A DNA stretch of 62,014 nt from Thiotrichales bacterium (GCA_016744475.1 JADGEH010000018.1:1-62014); one strand, 5' to 3'; positions 49,044-59,903 are shown, counted from the first letter of the stretch. Notes: a model not told the origin generated them from the letters alone. Program-made: numbers and translations.

Positions 49044-50186
49044 ATGTCCAAACGTGATTATTACGAAATTCTCGGCGTGCAAAAAAACGCCTCCCAGGCC
49101 GAACTGAAAAAAGCCTATCGGCGTTTAGCGATGAAATATCATCCTGATCGCAATCCTGATGATCAGGAATCCGAGCAAAAATTCAAAGAAGCCAAAGAAG
49201 CCTATGAAATTATCAGTGACGACCAAAAACGTGCGGCTTATGACCAATTTGGTCACGCCGGAGTCGAAGGCGGTGCCGGCATGGGCGCGGGTGGCGAAGG
49301 CTTTGGAGGTGGTTTCGGCGACATCTTTGAAAGTGTCTTTGGCGACATGTTTGGCGGAGCGGCAGGCGCACGAGGCGGGCGCTCACGGGTCTATCGTGGG
49401 GCTGATTTACGCTATGACCTGAGCCTCAGCTTAGAAGATGCCGTCGCCGGTACTGAAGAAAAATTACGCATTCCTTCCCATGTGAAATGCAAAGTGTGTA
49501 ACGGCACAGGCGCTAAAAAAGGCAGCAGCCCCACCACCTGCTCCACCTGCGGTGGTGTCGGTCAAGTGCGTATGCAACAAGGCTTTTTCTCCGTCCAACA
49601 GACCTGCCCTAACTGCCAAGGCACCGGGCAAATGATCAAAGACCCTTGCGATGCCTGCCACGGAGAAGGGCGCATACAAGAACACAAAACCCTATCCGTC
49701 AAAATTCCTGCGGGCGTAGACAGTGGCGACCGCATTCGCCTGTCAGGTGAAGGCGAAGCCGGACAAAATGGTGGCCCTCCCGGTGATTTATACGTGCAAA
49801 TCAGCGTCAAAGCACATCCGATTTTTTCCCGCGAAGACAACCACTTATTTTGCGAAGTGCCGATCAGCATCACCACCGCAGCTCTCGGCGGCGAGTTAGA
49901 AGTGCCCACCTTAAGCGGGCGCGTCATGCTAAAAATCCCCCCAGAAACCCAATCGGGCAAACAATTTCGTTTAGCGGGCAAAGGGGTCAAACCCGTGCGC
50001 GGCGGCCCTATCGGCGATTTACACTGCCGCGTGACAGTGGAAACCCCCGTCAACCTCACGACACATCAAAAAGATTTGCTGCACGAATTTGAAGAAAGCA
50101 TGAAAGGCGGCAATTCCCCACATAATCCTAAATCCAAATCCTGGTTTGAAAGCGTTAAACACTTTTTTGAGGATTTGAAAGCTTAG
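49044..50186 (+). CDS. dnaJ: Chaperone DnaJ
   Basis: 380 residues, full-length type I Hsp40. J-domain with HPD at 33-35 ([11 protein letters not shown]), Gly/Phe-rich linker (about 75-115, [17 protein letters not shown]), and four CxxCxGxG zinc repeats ([32 protein letters not shown]). It stimulates DnaK. The gene lacks dnaK upstream, and downstream the usual dapB-carA-carB order is broken by a restriction-modification pair. Confidence 0.97.
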   Translation: MSKRDYYEILGVQKNASQAELKKAYRRLAMKYHPDRNPDDQESEQKFKEAKEAYEIISDDQKRAAYDQFGHAGVEGGAGMGAGGEGFGGGFGDIFESVFGDMFGGAAGARGGRSRVYRGADLRYDLSLSLEDAVAGTEEKLRIPSHVKCKVCNGTGAKKGSSPTTCSTCGGVGQVRMQQGFFSVQQTCPNCQGTGQMIKDPCDACHGEGRIQEHKTLSVKIPAGVDSGDRIRLSGEGEAGQNGGPPGDLYVQISVKAHPIFSREDNHLFCEVPISITTAALGGELEVPTLSGRVMLKIPPETQSGKQFRLAGKGVKPVRGGPIGDLHCRVTVETPVNLTTHQKDLLHEFEESMKGGNSPHNPKSKSWFESVKHFFEDLKA

Positions 50187-50191
50187 TCATC

Positions 50192-50232
50192 AGCGCCATG
50201 AGCTTTTTTCTTTGAAAAAATGTCATGGCGCT
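50192..50232 (+). terminator. Terminator-like hairpin after dnaJ
   Basis: AGCGCCATGA and TCATGGCGCT form a perfect 10-bp stem around a T- and A-rich loop, six bases after the dnaJ stop, followed by ATTTTC. It separates dnaJ from the acquired restriction-modification genes. Confidence 0.7.
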
Positions 50233-50341
50233 ATTTTCATGATAGAACTCATGTTAATCAGTTGTGCCTGCTTTAAATCTATTTAAGGTGCTCAAAAGGA
50301 TATATATTTTGTTACCCATTTTTGAAAAAAAAAATATCAAC

Positions 50342-51286
50342 ATGGTGGTGAGTGATCAATATATATCACCCTTTGATGTACTCATAGCTAACAGCGATAC
50401 TTTAGATTTATTAAAAACAATACCTGATGCAGTAGCCGAATTGATTGTTAGCTCACCGCCTTACAACTTAGGGAAATCTTACGAAAATCGACAACATTTT
50501 AGAGAATACTTAGGCTTTCAAAAAAAAATTATAGAAGAGTGTTATCGAATATTGAAACCTGAAGGCAACTTTTGTTGGCAAGTGGGAAATTATGTAGAAA
50601 AAGGCGAAGTATTTCCATTAGATATATATTATTACGATTTCTTTAAATTTGATCTTAATATGAAGTTAAGAAACAGAATTATCTGGCACTTTGGACATGG
50701 ATTACATGCTTCAAAAAGATTTTCGGGTCGATATGAAACCATACTGTGGTTTTCTAAAGAAGATAATTATATTTTTAATTTAGACCCAGTACGCGTGCCT
50801 TCTAAATATCCTGGCAAACGGCATTTCAAAGGTGATAAAAAAGGTCAGCCCTCTTGTAATCCTAAAGGTAAAAATCCTTCAGATATATGGGACATCATCA
50901 CTCATGATTTTGATACTTGTTTATGGGACATCCCAAATGTTAAATCTAATCATCCCGAAAAAACATTGCATCCATGCCAATACCCTATAGAACTCATCGA
51001 GCGTTTAGTGTTATCTATGACGCATGAACAAGGCATTGTTCTTGATCCTTTTATGGGAGCGGGTTCTACCTTGTTAGCTGCATTATTGCATGACCGACGA
51101 GCGATAGGTGTTGATAAAGAAAAAGAATATTTTGATATTACAAAATCAAGAATTAATGAATTAAAAAATGGCACACTGAGAAAAAGAGAACTGGGTAAAC
51201 CAGTACACCAGCCCACAGGCAAGGAAAAAGTATCACAAATGCCTGATGAATGGAAAAAGGAACATAAGCAAGGAACATTATTGTGA
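50342..51286 (+). CDS. Beta-class N4-cytosine DNA methyltransferase
   Basis: 314 residues from the ATG at 50342. A TTG at 50309 (AAAAGGA upstream) and a GTG at 50264 are alternatives, and the TTG has the best ribosome site. Motif IV SSPPYNLGK (about 37-45) precedes motif I DPFMGAGST (about 237-245), the beta-class order, and SPPY favours cytosine N4 as target. It protects sites from the adjacent BglII-type nuclease. AT-rich codon use differs from dnaJ and carB, pointing to horizontal gain. The stop overlaps the nuclease start (GTGA). Confidence 0.88.
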   Translation: MVVSDQYISPFDVLIANSDTLDLLKTIPDAVAELIVSSPPYNLGKSYENRQHFREYLGFQKKIIEECYRILKPEGNFCWQVGNYVEKGEVFPLDIYYYDFFKFDLNMKLRNRIIWHFGHGLHASKRFSGRYETILWFSKEDNYIFNLDPVRVPSKYPGKRHFKGDKKGQPSCNPKGKNPSDIWDIITHDFDTCLWDIPNVKSNHPEKTLHPCQYPIELIERLVLSMTHEQGIVLDPFMGAGSTLLAALLHDRRAIGVDKEKEYFDITKSRINELKNGTLRKRELGKPVHQPTGKEKVSQMPDEWKKEHKQGTLL

Positions 51287-51852
51287 TCATTGCCGCCGAA
51301 TATTCATTTAATCAAGGTAAAGAATTACTTGAAGAACAATATGCCAGTTACTTTGATGACATCAAATCTATTATCAAGAGGGTAAATGCTGCACAATGTA
51401 AAAATAAAAGAAGTGATGAAAAAACAATGCGTGGCAAAGTTTTATATAGCCCCATTGCTCTCAATCAAGAATTTAAGCATTATTTCACACCAAAAGGTTG
51501 GAAGAATCATAAAGTTGAATGCGATTATGCTAATGAACATTATGTGGATGGTTATCAACCTAAATCAATCGGAAAAAAACCCTACCGAGATATGGATTTT
51601 GTAAAAGACCAGGTAGGTGTGGAAGTGCAATTCGGAAAATACGCATTCATGGTTTATAACGTGTGTGCAAAAATGACTATTTTTAGCAAATTAGCAGGCA
51701 TAAAAGTGGGTGTTGAAATAGTCCCCGTCAAAGATTTAGCTGATGAAATGTCTTCTGGTGTCAGTTATTTTGAGCAATTTGTCTGGGACTTAAAAAACCG
51801 AGGTGTCTCAAATATTGACCTGCCCGTATTGATTCTAGGTCTTGCACCTTGA
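51283..51852 (+). CDS. BglII/BstYI-type restriction endonuclease
   Basis: 189 residues with a GTG start overlapping the methyltransferase stop. The catalytic set of BglII, Asp-x8-Glu-x-Gln, is reproduced exactly: Asp105, Glu114 and Gln116 in MDFVKDQVGVEVQFGKYAF. The length and the segment VYNVCAKMTIFSKLAGIKVG also fit PF09195. BglII cuts AGATCT and BstYI RGATCY, so a GATC-centred site is likely, but its flanks cannot be read here. Very AT-rich, like its partner. Confidence 0.85.
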   Translation: MIIAAEYSFNQGKELLEEQYASYFDDIKSIIKRVNAAQCKNKRSDEKTMRGKVLYSPIALNQEFKHYFTPKGWKNHKVECDYANEHYVDGYQPKSIGKKPYRDMDFVKDQVGVEVQFGKYAFMVYNVCAKMTIFSKLAGIKVGVEIVPVKDLADEMSSGVSYFEQFVWDLKNRGVSNIDLPVLILGLAP

Positions 51853-51908
51853 TGTCCCTTCCTACTGCTTTCTTTAATTCAGGCTTTCATTAAGAGTATC
51901 AGTCTCCC

Positions 51909-54900
51909 ATGCCAAAACGCACAGACATTCATAGTATTTTAATCATCGGCGCAGGGCCGATTGTCATCGGTCAAGCCTGCGAATTCGACTACTCCGGCGC
52001 TCAAGCCTGCAAAGCTTTGCGCGAGGAGGGCTATCGCGTCGTTTTAGTCAACTCCAATCCCGCGACCATCATGACCGATCCTGGTATGGCAGACGCGACC
52101 TACATCGAACCGATCCACTGGGAAACCGTGGAGCGGATTATCGAGAAAGAAAAGCCCGATGCCATTTTGCCCACCATGGGCGGACAAACCGCGCTGAATT
52201 GTGCGCTGGATTTAGCCCATCACGGAGTGTTGGACAAATACGGCGTAGAGCTCATCGGCGCGACAAAAGAAGCGATTGATAAAGCCGAAGACCGTGAGAA
52301 ATTCCGCACAGCGATGCGCAAAATCGGGCTAGACATGCCGCGTTCAGCAATGGCGCATAGCATGGAAGAAGCCATGCAGGTGCAAGCAGAAATCGGTTTT
52401 CCTTCCATCATTCGTCCGTCTTTTACGATGGGCGGCAGCGGTGGTGGCATTGCTTACAATAAGGAAGAATTCGCTGCGATTTGCGAGCGCGGCTTGGATG
52501 CTTCGCCGACCAGCGAGTTGTTGATTGAAGAATCTGTGATTGGTTGGAAAGAGTATGAAATGGAAGTGGTGCGTGATCACAAAGACAATTGCATCATTAT
52601 TTGCTCTATTGAAAACCTTGATCCTATGGGTGTACACACGGGCGATTCTATTACCGTGGCACCGATTCAAACCCTGACGGACAAGGAATATCAAATCATG
52701 CGCAACGCTTCTATTGCGGTGCTGCGTGAAATCGGCGTGGATACGGGTGGCTCGAATGTGCAGTTTGCGATCAACCCTGAAAACGGGCGCATGATTATTA
52801 TTGAAATGAATCCTCGCGTGTCACGTTCTTCGGCGTTGGCTTCTAAAGCAACGGGCTTCCCGATTGCAAAAATAGCGGCGAAATTAGCCGTGGGCTACAC
52901 CTTAGATGAACTGGCGAATGAAATGACGGGTGGTGCAACGCCTGCTTCATTTGAACCCAGTATTGATTATGTAGTCACTAAAATTCCACGTTTTGCTTTT
53001 GAAAAATTCCCCAAAGCTGACCCTATTTTGACCACACAAATGAAATCCGTCGGCGAAGTCATGTCGATGGGGCGCACGTTTCAAGAATCGCTGCAAAAAG
53101 CCTTGCGCGGCTTAGAAACAGGCATTGATGGCCTTGACCCCATGTTGTCTGAAGAGGAACGCCAAGATACTAATTTATTGCGTAACGCGATTCGCAACCC
53201 CAGCAGTGAGCGTTTGCTCTATGTTGGCGATGCGTTTCGTGCGGGTTGGAGCTTTGAAGAAGTACAAGAAGAAACCGGCATTGATCCGTGGTTTTTAGTA
53301 CAAATCGCTCACCTTATTGATGAAGAAAGCGCCGTGGCTATGGGCAGCATGGAAGCACTGGATGCTGACCGCTTGTTTCAGCTTAAGCGCAAAGGCTTTT
53401 CTGACCGCCGCTTAGCCACACTGCTGGGCAGCACTGAAACCGCTGTGCGCACCTTGCGCCACGGTTTGAAAATTCGTCCAGTGTATAAGCGCGTGGATTC
53501 CTGCGCCGCAGAATTTGCCGCCTCCACCGCTTACATGTACTCCACTTATGAAGAAGAATGCGAAGCGCTACCCACAAACCGCGATAAAATCATGGTGTTA
53601 GGCGGTGGCCCTAATCGCATCGGACAAGGTATCGAATTTGATTATTGCTGCGTACAAGCGGTGTTAGCCCTGCGCGAAGACGGCTATGAAACCATCATGG
53701 TCAATTGCAATCCTGAAACCGTCTCCACCGATTACGACACCTCAGATCGCCTATTCTTTGAATCATTGACCTTGGAAGATGTATTAGAAATCATCCATTT
53801 AGAAAAACCCAAAGGCGTGATTGTGCAATACGGCGGACAAACACCGCTGAAATTAGCCCGTGATTTAGAAGCCGCAGGCGCACCCATTATTGGCACCAGC
53901 CCCGACTCCATTGATTTAGCCGAAGACCGGGAGCGTTTTCAACAATTAATTCATCAACTTGGCTTGCGTCAACCGCCAAATCGCACCGCTCGCGCTGAAG
54001 ATGAAGCCTTAAGATTGGCAGAAGAAATCGGCTATCCATTGGTCGTGCGCCCTTCCTATGTGCTTGGCGGTCGTGCGATGGAAATTGTTAATTCTGAAGA
54101 AGATTTAAGCAATTACATGCACGTCGCCGTGAGCGTTTCAAATGATTCCCCCGTGTTGCTGGATCGCTTTCTCAATGATGCTGTTGAAGTCGATATTGAT
54201 GCCATCTGCGATGGCAGCGAGGTCATGATCGGCGGCATTATGGAACACATTGAACAAGCGGGCATTCACTCTGGCGATTCCGCCTGCTCTCTGCCGCCTT
54301 ACGGTTTATCGCCGATGATGCAGGACAAATTGCGCGATCAAATGAAACGCTTAGGCAAAGCCTTAAACGTCATCGGCTTAATGAATGCGCAATTCGCCAT
54401 CCAGGGCGACGACATCTACGTGCTCGAAGTCAATCCCCGCGCCTCGCGTACCGTGCCCTTTGTGTCCAAAGCCACGGGACAAGCCTTAGCACGCATCGCT
54501 GCACGTTGCATGGTGGGGCAAACGCTGGAAGCACAAGGCGTAGAAGGCGAACACATACCGAACTATTACTCGGTCAAAGAAGCCGTGTTCCCCTTCATCA
54601 AATTCCCCGGTGTTGACCCGCTGTTAGGGCCCGAAATGAAATCCACAGGTGAAGTCATGGGCATTGGTCGCAGCTTCGGCGAAGCCTTTTACAAAGCGCA
54701 AAAAGCCGCCAGTATGCCGTTACCCAAAACCGGACAAGCCTTTATCAGCGTGCGTGACGAAGATAAAAGCGGTGCTATGGACGTGGCCCGCGAACTGCAC
54801 GATTTAGGCTTTGAATTGGTCGCCACACGCGGCACGGCTAAACTACTGGCTGAAGCGGGTATTCCTTGCAAAAAAGTCAATAAAGTGCAGGAAGGTCGTC

Positions 54901-55124
54901 CACATATTTTGGATCAAATCAAAAACGGCGATATTGATTTCATCATCAACACCACGCAAGGCAAGCAAGCCATTGCTGATTCTCGCGCCATTCGCAGCCA
55001 CGCGTTGCGCCACAAAGTCACCTACACCACCACGCTGGCAGGCGCACGCGCCACCGCCTTGGCATTACGCGCCAGTAATAGTAAAGTGGTGAATTGCTTA
55101 CACGAACTCCACAAAGAGTTATAA
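51909..55124 (+). CDS. carB: Carbamoyl-phosphate synthase large subunit
   Basis: 1071 residues, full length. It makes carbamoyl phosphate for arginine and pyrimidines. Two ATP-grasp halves are visible ([20 protein letters not shown] and [20 protein letters not shown]), with [20 protein letters not shown] in the first half and [20 protein letters not shown] opening the second, and an MGS-like allosteric C-terminus. It needs the small subunit CarA, which is not next to it. greA follows, as is common in Gammaproteobacteria. Confidence 0.98.
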   Translation: MPKRTDIHSILIIGAGPIVIGQACEFDYSGAQACKALREEGYRVVLVNSNPATIMTDPGMADATYIEPIHWETVERIIEKEKPDAILPTMGGQTALNCALDLAHHGVLDKYGVELIGATKEAIDKAEDREKFRTAMRKIGLDMPRSAMAHSMEEAMQVQAEIGFPSIIRPSFTMGGSGGGIAYNKEEFAAICERGLDASPTSELLIEESVIGWKEYEMEVVRDHKDNCIIICSIENLDPMGVHTGDSITVAPIQTLTDKEYQIMRNASIAVLREIGVDTGGSNVQFAINPENGRMIIIEMNPRVSRSSALASKATGFPIAKIAAKLAVGYTLDELANEMTGGATPASFEPSIDYVVTKIPRFAFEKFPKADPILTTQMKSVGEVMSMGRTFQESLQKALRGLETGIDGLDPMLSEEERQDTNLLRNAIRNPSSERLLYVGDAFRAGWSFEEVQEETGIDPWFLVQIAHLIDEESAVAMGSMEALDADRLFQLKRKGFSDRRLATLLGSTETAVRTLRHGLKIRPVYKRVDSCAAEFAASTAYMYSTYEEECEALPTNRDKIMVLGGGPNRIGQGIEFDYCCVQAVLALREDGYETIMVNCNPETVSTDYDTSDRLFFESLTLEDVLEIIHLEKPKGVIVQYGGQTPLKLARDLEAAGAPIIGTSPDSIDLAEDRERFQQLIHQLGLRQPPNRTARAEDEALRLAEEIGYPLVVRPSYVLGGRAMEIVNSEEDLSNYMHVAVSVSNDSPVLLDRFLNDAVEVDIDAICDGSEVMIGGIMEHIEQAGIHSGDSACSLPPYGLSPMMQDKLRDQMKRLGKALNVIGLMNAQFAIQGDDIYVLEVNPRASRTVPFVSKATGQALARIAARCMVGQTLEAQGVEGEHIPNYYSVKEAVFPFIKFPGVDPLLGPEMKSTGEVMGIGRSFGEAFYKAQKAASMPLPKTGQAFISVRDEDKSGAMDVARELHDLGFELVATRGTAKLLAEAGIPCKKVNKVQEGRPHILDQIKNGDIDFIINTTQGKQAIADSRAIRSHALRHKVTYTTTLAGARATALALRASNSKVVNCLHELHKEL

Positions 55125-55142
55125 GTCATTTAAGAAAAATAG

Positions 55143-55227
55143 AACGCCAACGGCGCAAGCGGTGCGACACAACCCCCTGTTTTATCTTAAACAGAAGCGG
55201 TGTTACATCTTTTGCGCCGTTTGCGTT
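55143..55227. repeat. Inverted repeat between carB and greA
   Basis: AACGCCAACGGCGCAA (55143-55158) and TTGCGCCGTTTGCGTT (55212-55227) are complementary with one mismatch, 53 bases apart. The large stem-loop could process or terminate carB mRNA, or be a mini-element. Confidence 0.5.
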
Positions 55228-55274
55228 GTTTCCCCGTTTCAAGATAGATGTTCTTAAAATATGAGGTTAGCACA

Positions 55275-55751
55275 ATGCAAAAATCCCCTATGACCGTCAG
55301 AGGCGCACAATTATTACGCGATGAACTGAAAGAACGTAAAACTGTCATGCGCAGTAAAATCACCGAAGATATTGCTGAAGCCCGTGCTCACGGTGATTTA
55401 AAAGAAAATGCGGAATATCACGCAGCCCGTGAACAACAAAGTTTTAATGAAGGCCGCATTCAAGAAGTGGAAGGAAAATTGGGAGCCGCAGAAATCATTG
55501 ATGTGACCAAACTCAACCCCAACGGCAAAGTCGTGTTTGGTGCGACTGTCACCTTGTTAGACATCAATAGCGAAGAAGAAGTGACTTATCAAATTGTCGG
55601 TGAAGATGAATCGAACATTAAAGAAAACCGAATTTCTGTCACCTCCCCCATTGCACGCGCTTTGATTGGAAAAGTCGCCGAAGATGAAGTAGAAGTGCAA
55701 GCACCCGGCGGCACCATTGATTATGAGATTTTGGATGTGAAATACGTATAG
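55275..55751 (+). CDS. greA: Transcript cleavage factor GreA
   Basis: 158 residues, the standard length, from the ATG at 55275 with a GAGG site. An in-frame ATG at 55248 adds nine atypical residues. The N-terminal coiled coil carries the acidic tip ([20 protein letters not shown]) and the C-terminal domain has [21 protein letters not shown]. It rescues backtracked RNA polymerase. Order carB-greA is conserved. Confidence 0.96.
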   Translation: MQKSPMTVRGAQLLRDELKERKTVMRSKITEDIAEARAHGDLKENAEYHAAREQQSFNEGRIQEVEGKLGAAEIIDVTKLNPNGKVVFGATVTLLDINSEEEVTYQIVGEDESNIKENRISVTSPIARALIGKVAEDEVEVQAPGGTIDYEILDVKYV

Positions 55752-55852
55752 GGTTTTTCTGTTGCTTCTCGTTCAGTAGAATGGAATAGGCGCATTCTTA
55801 TCACTTTTAATGAAAAATGAATATTCATGCGCCGTATTTCACCCCACAAAGC

Positions 55853-57748
55853 TTATTCCTCTAACGCCTCCCAACGTGCAAAACAAGTCTCTAATGTTTT
55901 CTCTAGTTCCCCCAAACGCTGCAAAGTGTCATTCACGATGCTTTGTTCTTTTTTATAGAAATCCGCGTGCGCAATGGCTTTGTGTAATTCACTGATGTCG
56001 GTTTCTAGTTGTTCTATTTGCAAAGGCAGTTGTTCGAGTTCTCGCTTTTCTTTATACGTGTGCTTTTTCTGCGGTGTGGCGGCTTTAGGCTTTTGTGGCT
56101 CTTGGCGCGAGCTGCGGGGACTGGCGGCTTCGCTTGGTATTGCTGCACCTGCTTTTTGTCGCTGTTGCACGGCTAACCAATCGGCATAGCCGCCCACATA
56201 TTCATTAATCTCCCCGTCACCTTCAAACACTACAGTGGAGGTCACGACATTATCTAGAAAATCCCGATCATGGCTGACTAATAACAGGGTACCGGGATAG
56301 TCCATCAGCAGTTCTTCTAGCAACTCTAAAGTATCCACGTCTAAGTCGTTGGTTGGTTCATCCATGACTAATAAGTTGGCGGGTTGAGTGAATAATCGCG
56401 CTAACAGCAGGCGGTTGCGCTCCCCGCCGGAGAGGGATTTAACCGGAGAACGGGCGCGGGCGGCGGGGAATAGAAAATCGCTGAGATAAGACATAACGTG
56501 TTTTTGTGCGCCGTTGATCTCGACAAAATCTCGACCATCGCCAATCGTATCAACCACGCTCATATCGGGATCAAGTTGGGCACGCAGTTGGTCAAAATAC
56601 GCCACTTGCAGCTTAGTACCATGCTGGACTTCGCCGCTGTTGGGAGTTAAATCCCCCAGCAGCAATTTCAGCAAGGTGGTTTTGCCCACGCCATTAGGGC
56701 CCAGCAATCCCACACGGTCACCGCGAATAATGCTGGTGGAAAAGTGGTTGACGACGGGTTTGGTATCCCAGGCATACGTGATGTTTTTGGCTTCAATGAC
56801 TCGTTTGCCTGAAGCTTCTCCGGCATTAAGTTGAGCTTTGACTTGCCCTTTGCGTTCGCGGCGATCAGCGTGTTCCAAACGCAGGGTTTTTAAGGCTCGT
56901 ACTCGACCTTCGTTGCGTGTGCGACGGGCTTTAATGCCTTGACGAATCCAGACTTCTTCTTGCGCTAGTTTTTTGTCGAATTTAGCGGCTTGGCTCGCTT
57001 CGGCTTCTAATTCAGCAGCTTTGGTACTTTGATAAGTCGCGTAATTACCCGGATAAGAGCGTAATTGACCGCGATCTAGCTCGATAATGCGAGTGGCGAG
57101 TTTTTTCACAAAGGCGCGATCATGGCTGATAAATAAAATCGCACCTTGGAAATCGAGCAGCATTTTTTCCATCCATTCAATCGCTTCAATGTCCAGATGG
57201 TTAGTCGGCTCGTCCAGCAGTAACACGTCGGGCTGGGTGACAAGGGCGCGAGCCAGAGTCACGCGCCGTCGCCAACCGCCGGATAAGCTGCCCATCAGCG
57301 CATCCGCAGGCAGAGACAAGCGCGTCAGCACGGTATCTACGCGCTGCTGCATCGTCCAACCGTCTTGAGCTTCTAAATCATGCTGAACTTCGGCTAAGCG
57401 CTCTAAATGCGCATCATCAGGATTCACTTCTGCGGTCAGCGCGTGGTATTCCGTGACCAGTGCACCAACGCGGCCTAAGCCTTGAGCAGTGGCTTCATAG
57501 ACGGTATCTTCTGGATCAAAATCAGGTTCTTGTGCCAGATAAGAAAGGCGGCAACCGCTTTGTATATCCACTTTGCCGCTGTCGGCGTGCAAGCTGCCCG
57601 TGAGAATTTTCATCAGCGTAGATTTGCCTTCGCCGTTACGGCCTAACAGGCAGACACGCTCACCTTTGTCGAGGCTGAAGGCCGCCTTGTCCAACAGTGC
57701 AACGTGGCCAAAAGCAATACTTAAGTTATCAATGGTAATCAGAGGCAT
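55853..57748 (-). CDS. uup: ABC-F ATPase Uup
   Basis: 631 residues. Two ABC domains: Walker A GRNGEGKST and GPNGVGKTT, signatures SLSGGWRRRVTLARAL and SLSGGERNRLLLARLF, Walker B VLLLDEPTNHLDIEA and LLVMDEPTNDLDVDT. The C-terminal coiled coil (about 555-631) distinguishes Uup from EttA and YheS. ABC-F proteins act on the ribosome, and Uup also affects precise excision of transposons. It converges with greA. Confidence 0.92.
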   Translation of the reverse strand: MPLITIDNLSIAFGHVALLDKAAFSLDKGERVCLLGRNGEGKSTLMKILTGSLHADSGKVDIQSGCRLSYLAQEPDFDPEDTVYEATAQGLGRVGALVTEYHALTAEVNPDDAHLERLAEVQHDLEAQDGWTMQQRVDTVLTRLSLPADALMGSLSGGWRRRVTLARALVTQPDVLLLDEPTNHLDIEAIEWMEKMLLDFQGAILFISHDRAFVKKLATRIIELDRGQLRSYPGNYATYQSTKAAELEAEASQAAKFDKKLAQEEVWIRQGIKARRTRNEGRVRALKTLRLEHADRRERKGQVKAQLNAGEASGKRVIEAKNITYAWDTKPVVNHFSTSIIRGDRVGLLGPNGVGKTTLLKLLLGDLTPNSGEVQHGTKLQVAYFDQLRAQLDPDMSVVDTIGDGRDFVEINGAQKHVMSYLSDFLFPAARARSPVKSLSGGERNRLLLARLFTQPANLLVMDEPTNDLDVDTLELLEELLMDYPGTLLLVSHDRDFLDNVVTSTVVFEGDGEINEYVGGYADWLAVQQRQKAGAAIPSEAASPRSSRQEPQKPKAATPQKKHTYKEKRELEQLPLQIEQLETDISELHKAIAHADFYKKEQSIVNDTLQRLGELEKTLETCFARWEALEE

Positions 57749-58069
57749 GGTTTATTCAGTTTCTATGTTTAACAACACGGTAAAAGGCGTGTTTTTTGTG
57801 CAGGAGATGACAAAAAACCGCTAACGGCTTGTGTAAGGTGGGTTATATTCTCACGTTATGCGAGATGCGTGAAGTGAATGAAAATGCGCTATACGGATGG
57901 CGCAGTGTTCTATTTGGCAGTGCTATAGCACGAGTCGCTATAAAAACTCAATGTATTTGCTGACATTACGCAAAACCTGATGTTTTCGTTCACTTCACGC
58001 TGTGCGTCACCTCAGCTATTTACGTAAAAGTATATATTTTAAGCCTTTTTCTGGAATTAAGAGACCTTT
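57749..58069. other. Gap with a long inverted repeat
   Basis: No gene is seen. Arms GCGTGAAGTGAATGAAAA (57867-57884) and TTTTCGTTCACTTCACGC (57983-58000) are inverted with one mismatch, 98 bases apart. Both the uup and permease promoters must lie in this divergent gap. Confidence 0.6.
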
Positions 58070-58912
58070 ATGTTAAACCCCATTGCGATCACTAAAAGCT
58101 ATCTGTTTGCTACTAAAAACGGTTTTTTGGAACCGCTGCGCACGGCTGTTGCACAGCGGCATTTGATTTTAATGCTGATTCGCCGCGATATAGCGGGACG
58201 CACGTCGGGCACTATGCTGGGTGCGGGATGGCTATTATTACAACCCGCGCTGCAAATGCTGGGCTTTTGGTTTTTACTGGATTTGGTGCTGCAAGTGCGC
58301 TTTCCAGGGCGTTTAAGCTTTGTTGAATACTTTTTAATTGGCATGTTGAGTTGGTTTATGATCGCAGAAGTTTTGCAGCGCAGTTTGAACGTGTTTCAAG
58401 AGTTCGCCAGCATTTATCAACGCACGCCCTTTCCGTTGGCGATTTTACCCTTAGTGCCTTTGTTCATGTCGGGCTTAATTTTTATGATCGTGAACGCCCT
58501 GGTGGCGGGCTTGTTGGAAGGTTGGCTGGCGGTGCCCGTGTCTATGTTAAATACACTGATGCTGCTGATTTGGTTATTGCCGTTTTGTTATATCTTGGCG
58601 GTGGTGGGGCTTTTTCTAAAGGATTTGGGCCAGTTTTTCCCGTTTTTCATTAGTTTACTCATGTATTTAACGCCCATTCTGTATTTGCCGCAATTATTGC
58701 CAGAATCCCTGTCTTGGATTTTGCAGGTCAATCCTTTTGCTGATTTGATGGCTACGTTGCATTTTCGTTTGCAAGATATGCCTTGGACAGTGGATCAAAT
58801 GGCTTGGACACCGATTCATTTTTGGCGACCTTTCCTGTGGTGGTTATTGTTATTAGGGCCCGCTTGGGTGCTGTTTCGTCGCGCCGAGCCACATATCCGA
58901 GAAATGCTGTAA
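58070..58912 (+). CDS. ABC-2 type permease, polysaccharide/O-antigen export-like
   Basis: 280 residues with six to seven hydrophobic helices typical of ABC-2 permeases. RRDIAGRTSGTMLGAGWLLL near the N-terminus is the KpsM/Wzm-like cytoplasmic loop, followed by LQPALQMLGFWFLLDLVLQV and the C-terminal NPFADLMATLHFRLQ. No ATP-binding partner (Wzt/KpsT) is next to it. It is followed by a converging SDR gene. Confidence 0.82.
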   Translation: MLNPIAITKSYLFATKNGFLEPLRTAVAQRHLILMLIRRDIAGRTSGTMLGAGWLLLQPALQMLGFWFLLDLVLQVRFPGRLSFVEYFLIGMLSWFMIAEVLQRSLNVFQEFASIYQRTPFPLAILPLVPLFMSGLIFMIVNALVAGLLEGWLAVPVSMLNTLMLLIWLLPFCYILAVVGLFLKDLGQFFPFFISLLMYLTPILYLPQLLPESLSWILQVNPFADLMATLHFRLQDMPWTVDQMAWTPIHFWRPFLWWLLLLGPAWVLFRRAEPHIREML

Positions 58913-58918
58913 TCCAGC

Positions 58919-59746
58919 TTAAATTTTACGCAGCAACGCATCCATCCAACGATCCGGCAGCCAGCGCTTGAGCATAGCCAATACATGCGCAGGCACGGTG
59001 ACTCGATAACGGATGCGGGGATGTCGGCTTTCCAATGCGTGAATCACCTTTTTCAACACAGCTTCCGGCGGCAAGGTGAAAGGTGCGGCATGTCCTTCTT
59101 TTTGCAAACGTTGCTCGACCGCTGCGTAATAACTGCGATGCGGGCTGTTTTGCGCATCAATATTACGCTGATAAGCCACAAAAGAATTCGGGCGAAAGCG
59201 GCTTTCTATAGGGCCCGGTTCAATCAAACAGCAATAAATCTCCGTGTCGTGCAATTCCATACGCAAAGTATCCGTTAAACCTTCCAGCGCATATTTGCTG
59301 GCGTTGTAAGCCCCACGGTATTTCAGCGTGATATATCCCAGCAGTGAGCTATTTTGCAAAATGCGCCCATAACCTTGACGGCGCATGATGGGCAACACCT
59401 GACAAGTGAGTTCATGCCAGCCAAAAAAATTGGTTTCAAATTGCTCGCGCAACACCGCACGGCTTAAATCTTCCACCGCGCCGGGTTGAGCATAAGCGCC
59501 ATTGTTAAACAGCGCATACAAAGTGCCGCCCGTGCGTTCTAATACGGTGTCCACCGCTGAGCGAATAGAACTGGAATCCCGCACATCCAACACCCAACTG
59601 TCCAGACCTAGCGCTTGTAAAGCCTTCACATCTTTGGGTTGACGCGCCGTCGCAAACACGCGATAGCCGCGTTGCTGAAGCCCTACGGCAACACAATGCC
59701 CGATGCCGCTAGAACAGCCTGTAATGAGAATGCTTTTGTTGTCCAT
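58919..59746 (-). CDS. Short-chain dehydrogenase/reductase
   Basis: 275 residues of the classical SDR fold. The cofactor motif is TGCSSGIGHCVA (about 9-20). Catalytic residues are Ser in LQNSSLLGYITLK, and the Tyr-x3-Lys motif in YNASKYALEGL. Resembles retinol/steroid-type SDRs. The C-terminal stretch MLKRWLPDRWMDALLRK is a possible membrane-associated helix. Substrate unknown. The upstream flank is made of repeat elements. Confidence 0.88.
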   Translation of the reverse strand: MDNKSILITGCSSGIGHCVAVGLQQRGYRVFATARQPKDVKALQALGLDSWVLDVRDSSSIRSAVDTVLERTGGTLYALFNNGAYAQPGAVEDLSRAVLREQFETNFFGWHELTCQVLPIMRRQGYGRILQNSSLLGYITLKYRGAYNASKYALEGLTDTLRMELHDTEIYCCLIEPGPIESRFRPNSFVAYQRNIDAQNSPHRSYYAAVEQRLQKEGHAAPFTLPPEAVLKKVIHALESRHPRIRYRVTVPAHVLAMLKRWLPDRWMDALLRKI

Positions 59747-59759
59747 GTTTGATCCTATT

Positions 59760-59838
59760 CTTTGCAGTCGATGAAGACCCCTTGCAACAAGTCTAACTGC
59801 TTTTCGCTACGGTGTTTAAGCCTAGATTAAGTCTATAA
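59760..59838. repeat. Type-A half-element and degenerate type-C end
   Basis: TTTGCAGTCGATGAAGACCC and then CTTGCAACAAGTCTA is the right half of a type-A element. TTTAAGCCTAGATTAAGTCT (59815-59834) resembles a degenerate type-C end. No complete element is present. Confidence 0.65.
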
Positions 59839-59903
59839 ATCAGTGAGCTGCGAGCGAGGGATAACGCCGCTTAGAACGGCGTGTGCCCTACAGTCCTCAG
59901 TCT

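Noticed and set aside
48791-49057. ORF of 88 codons before dnaJ
   Set aside because: It overlaps the dnaJ start, has no ribosome site and shows no recognisable domain.
50353-51289. TGATCA at the start of both the methyltransferase and the nuclease genes as self-regulatory sites
   Set aside because: The hexamer is common across the window (for example near 11357, 15301, 19177, 39124 and 52577), so its position is likely chance.
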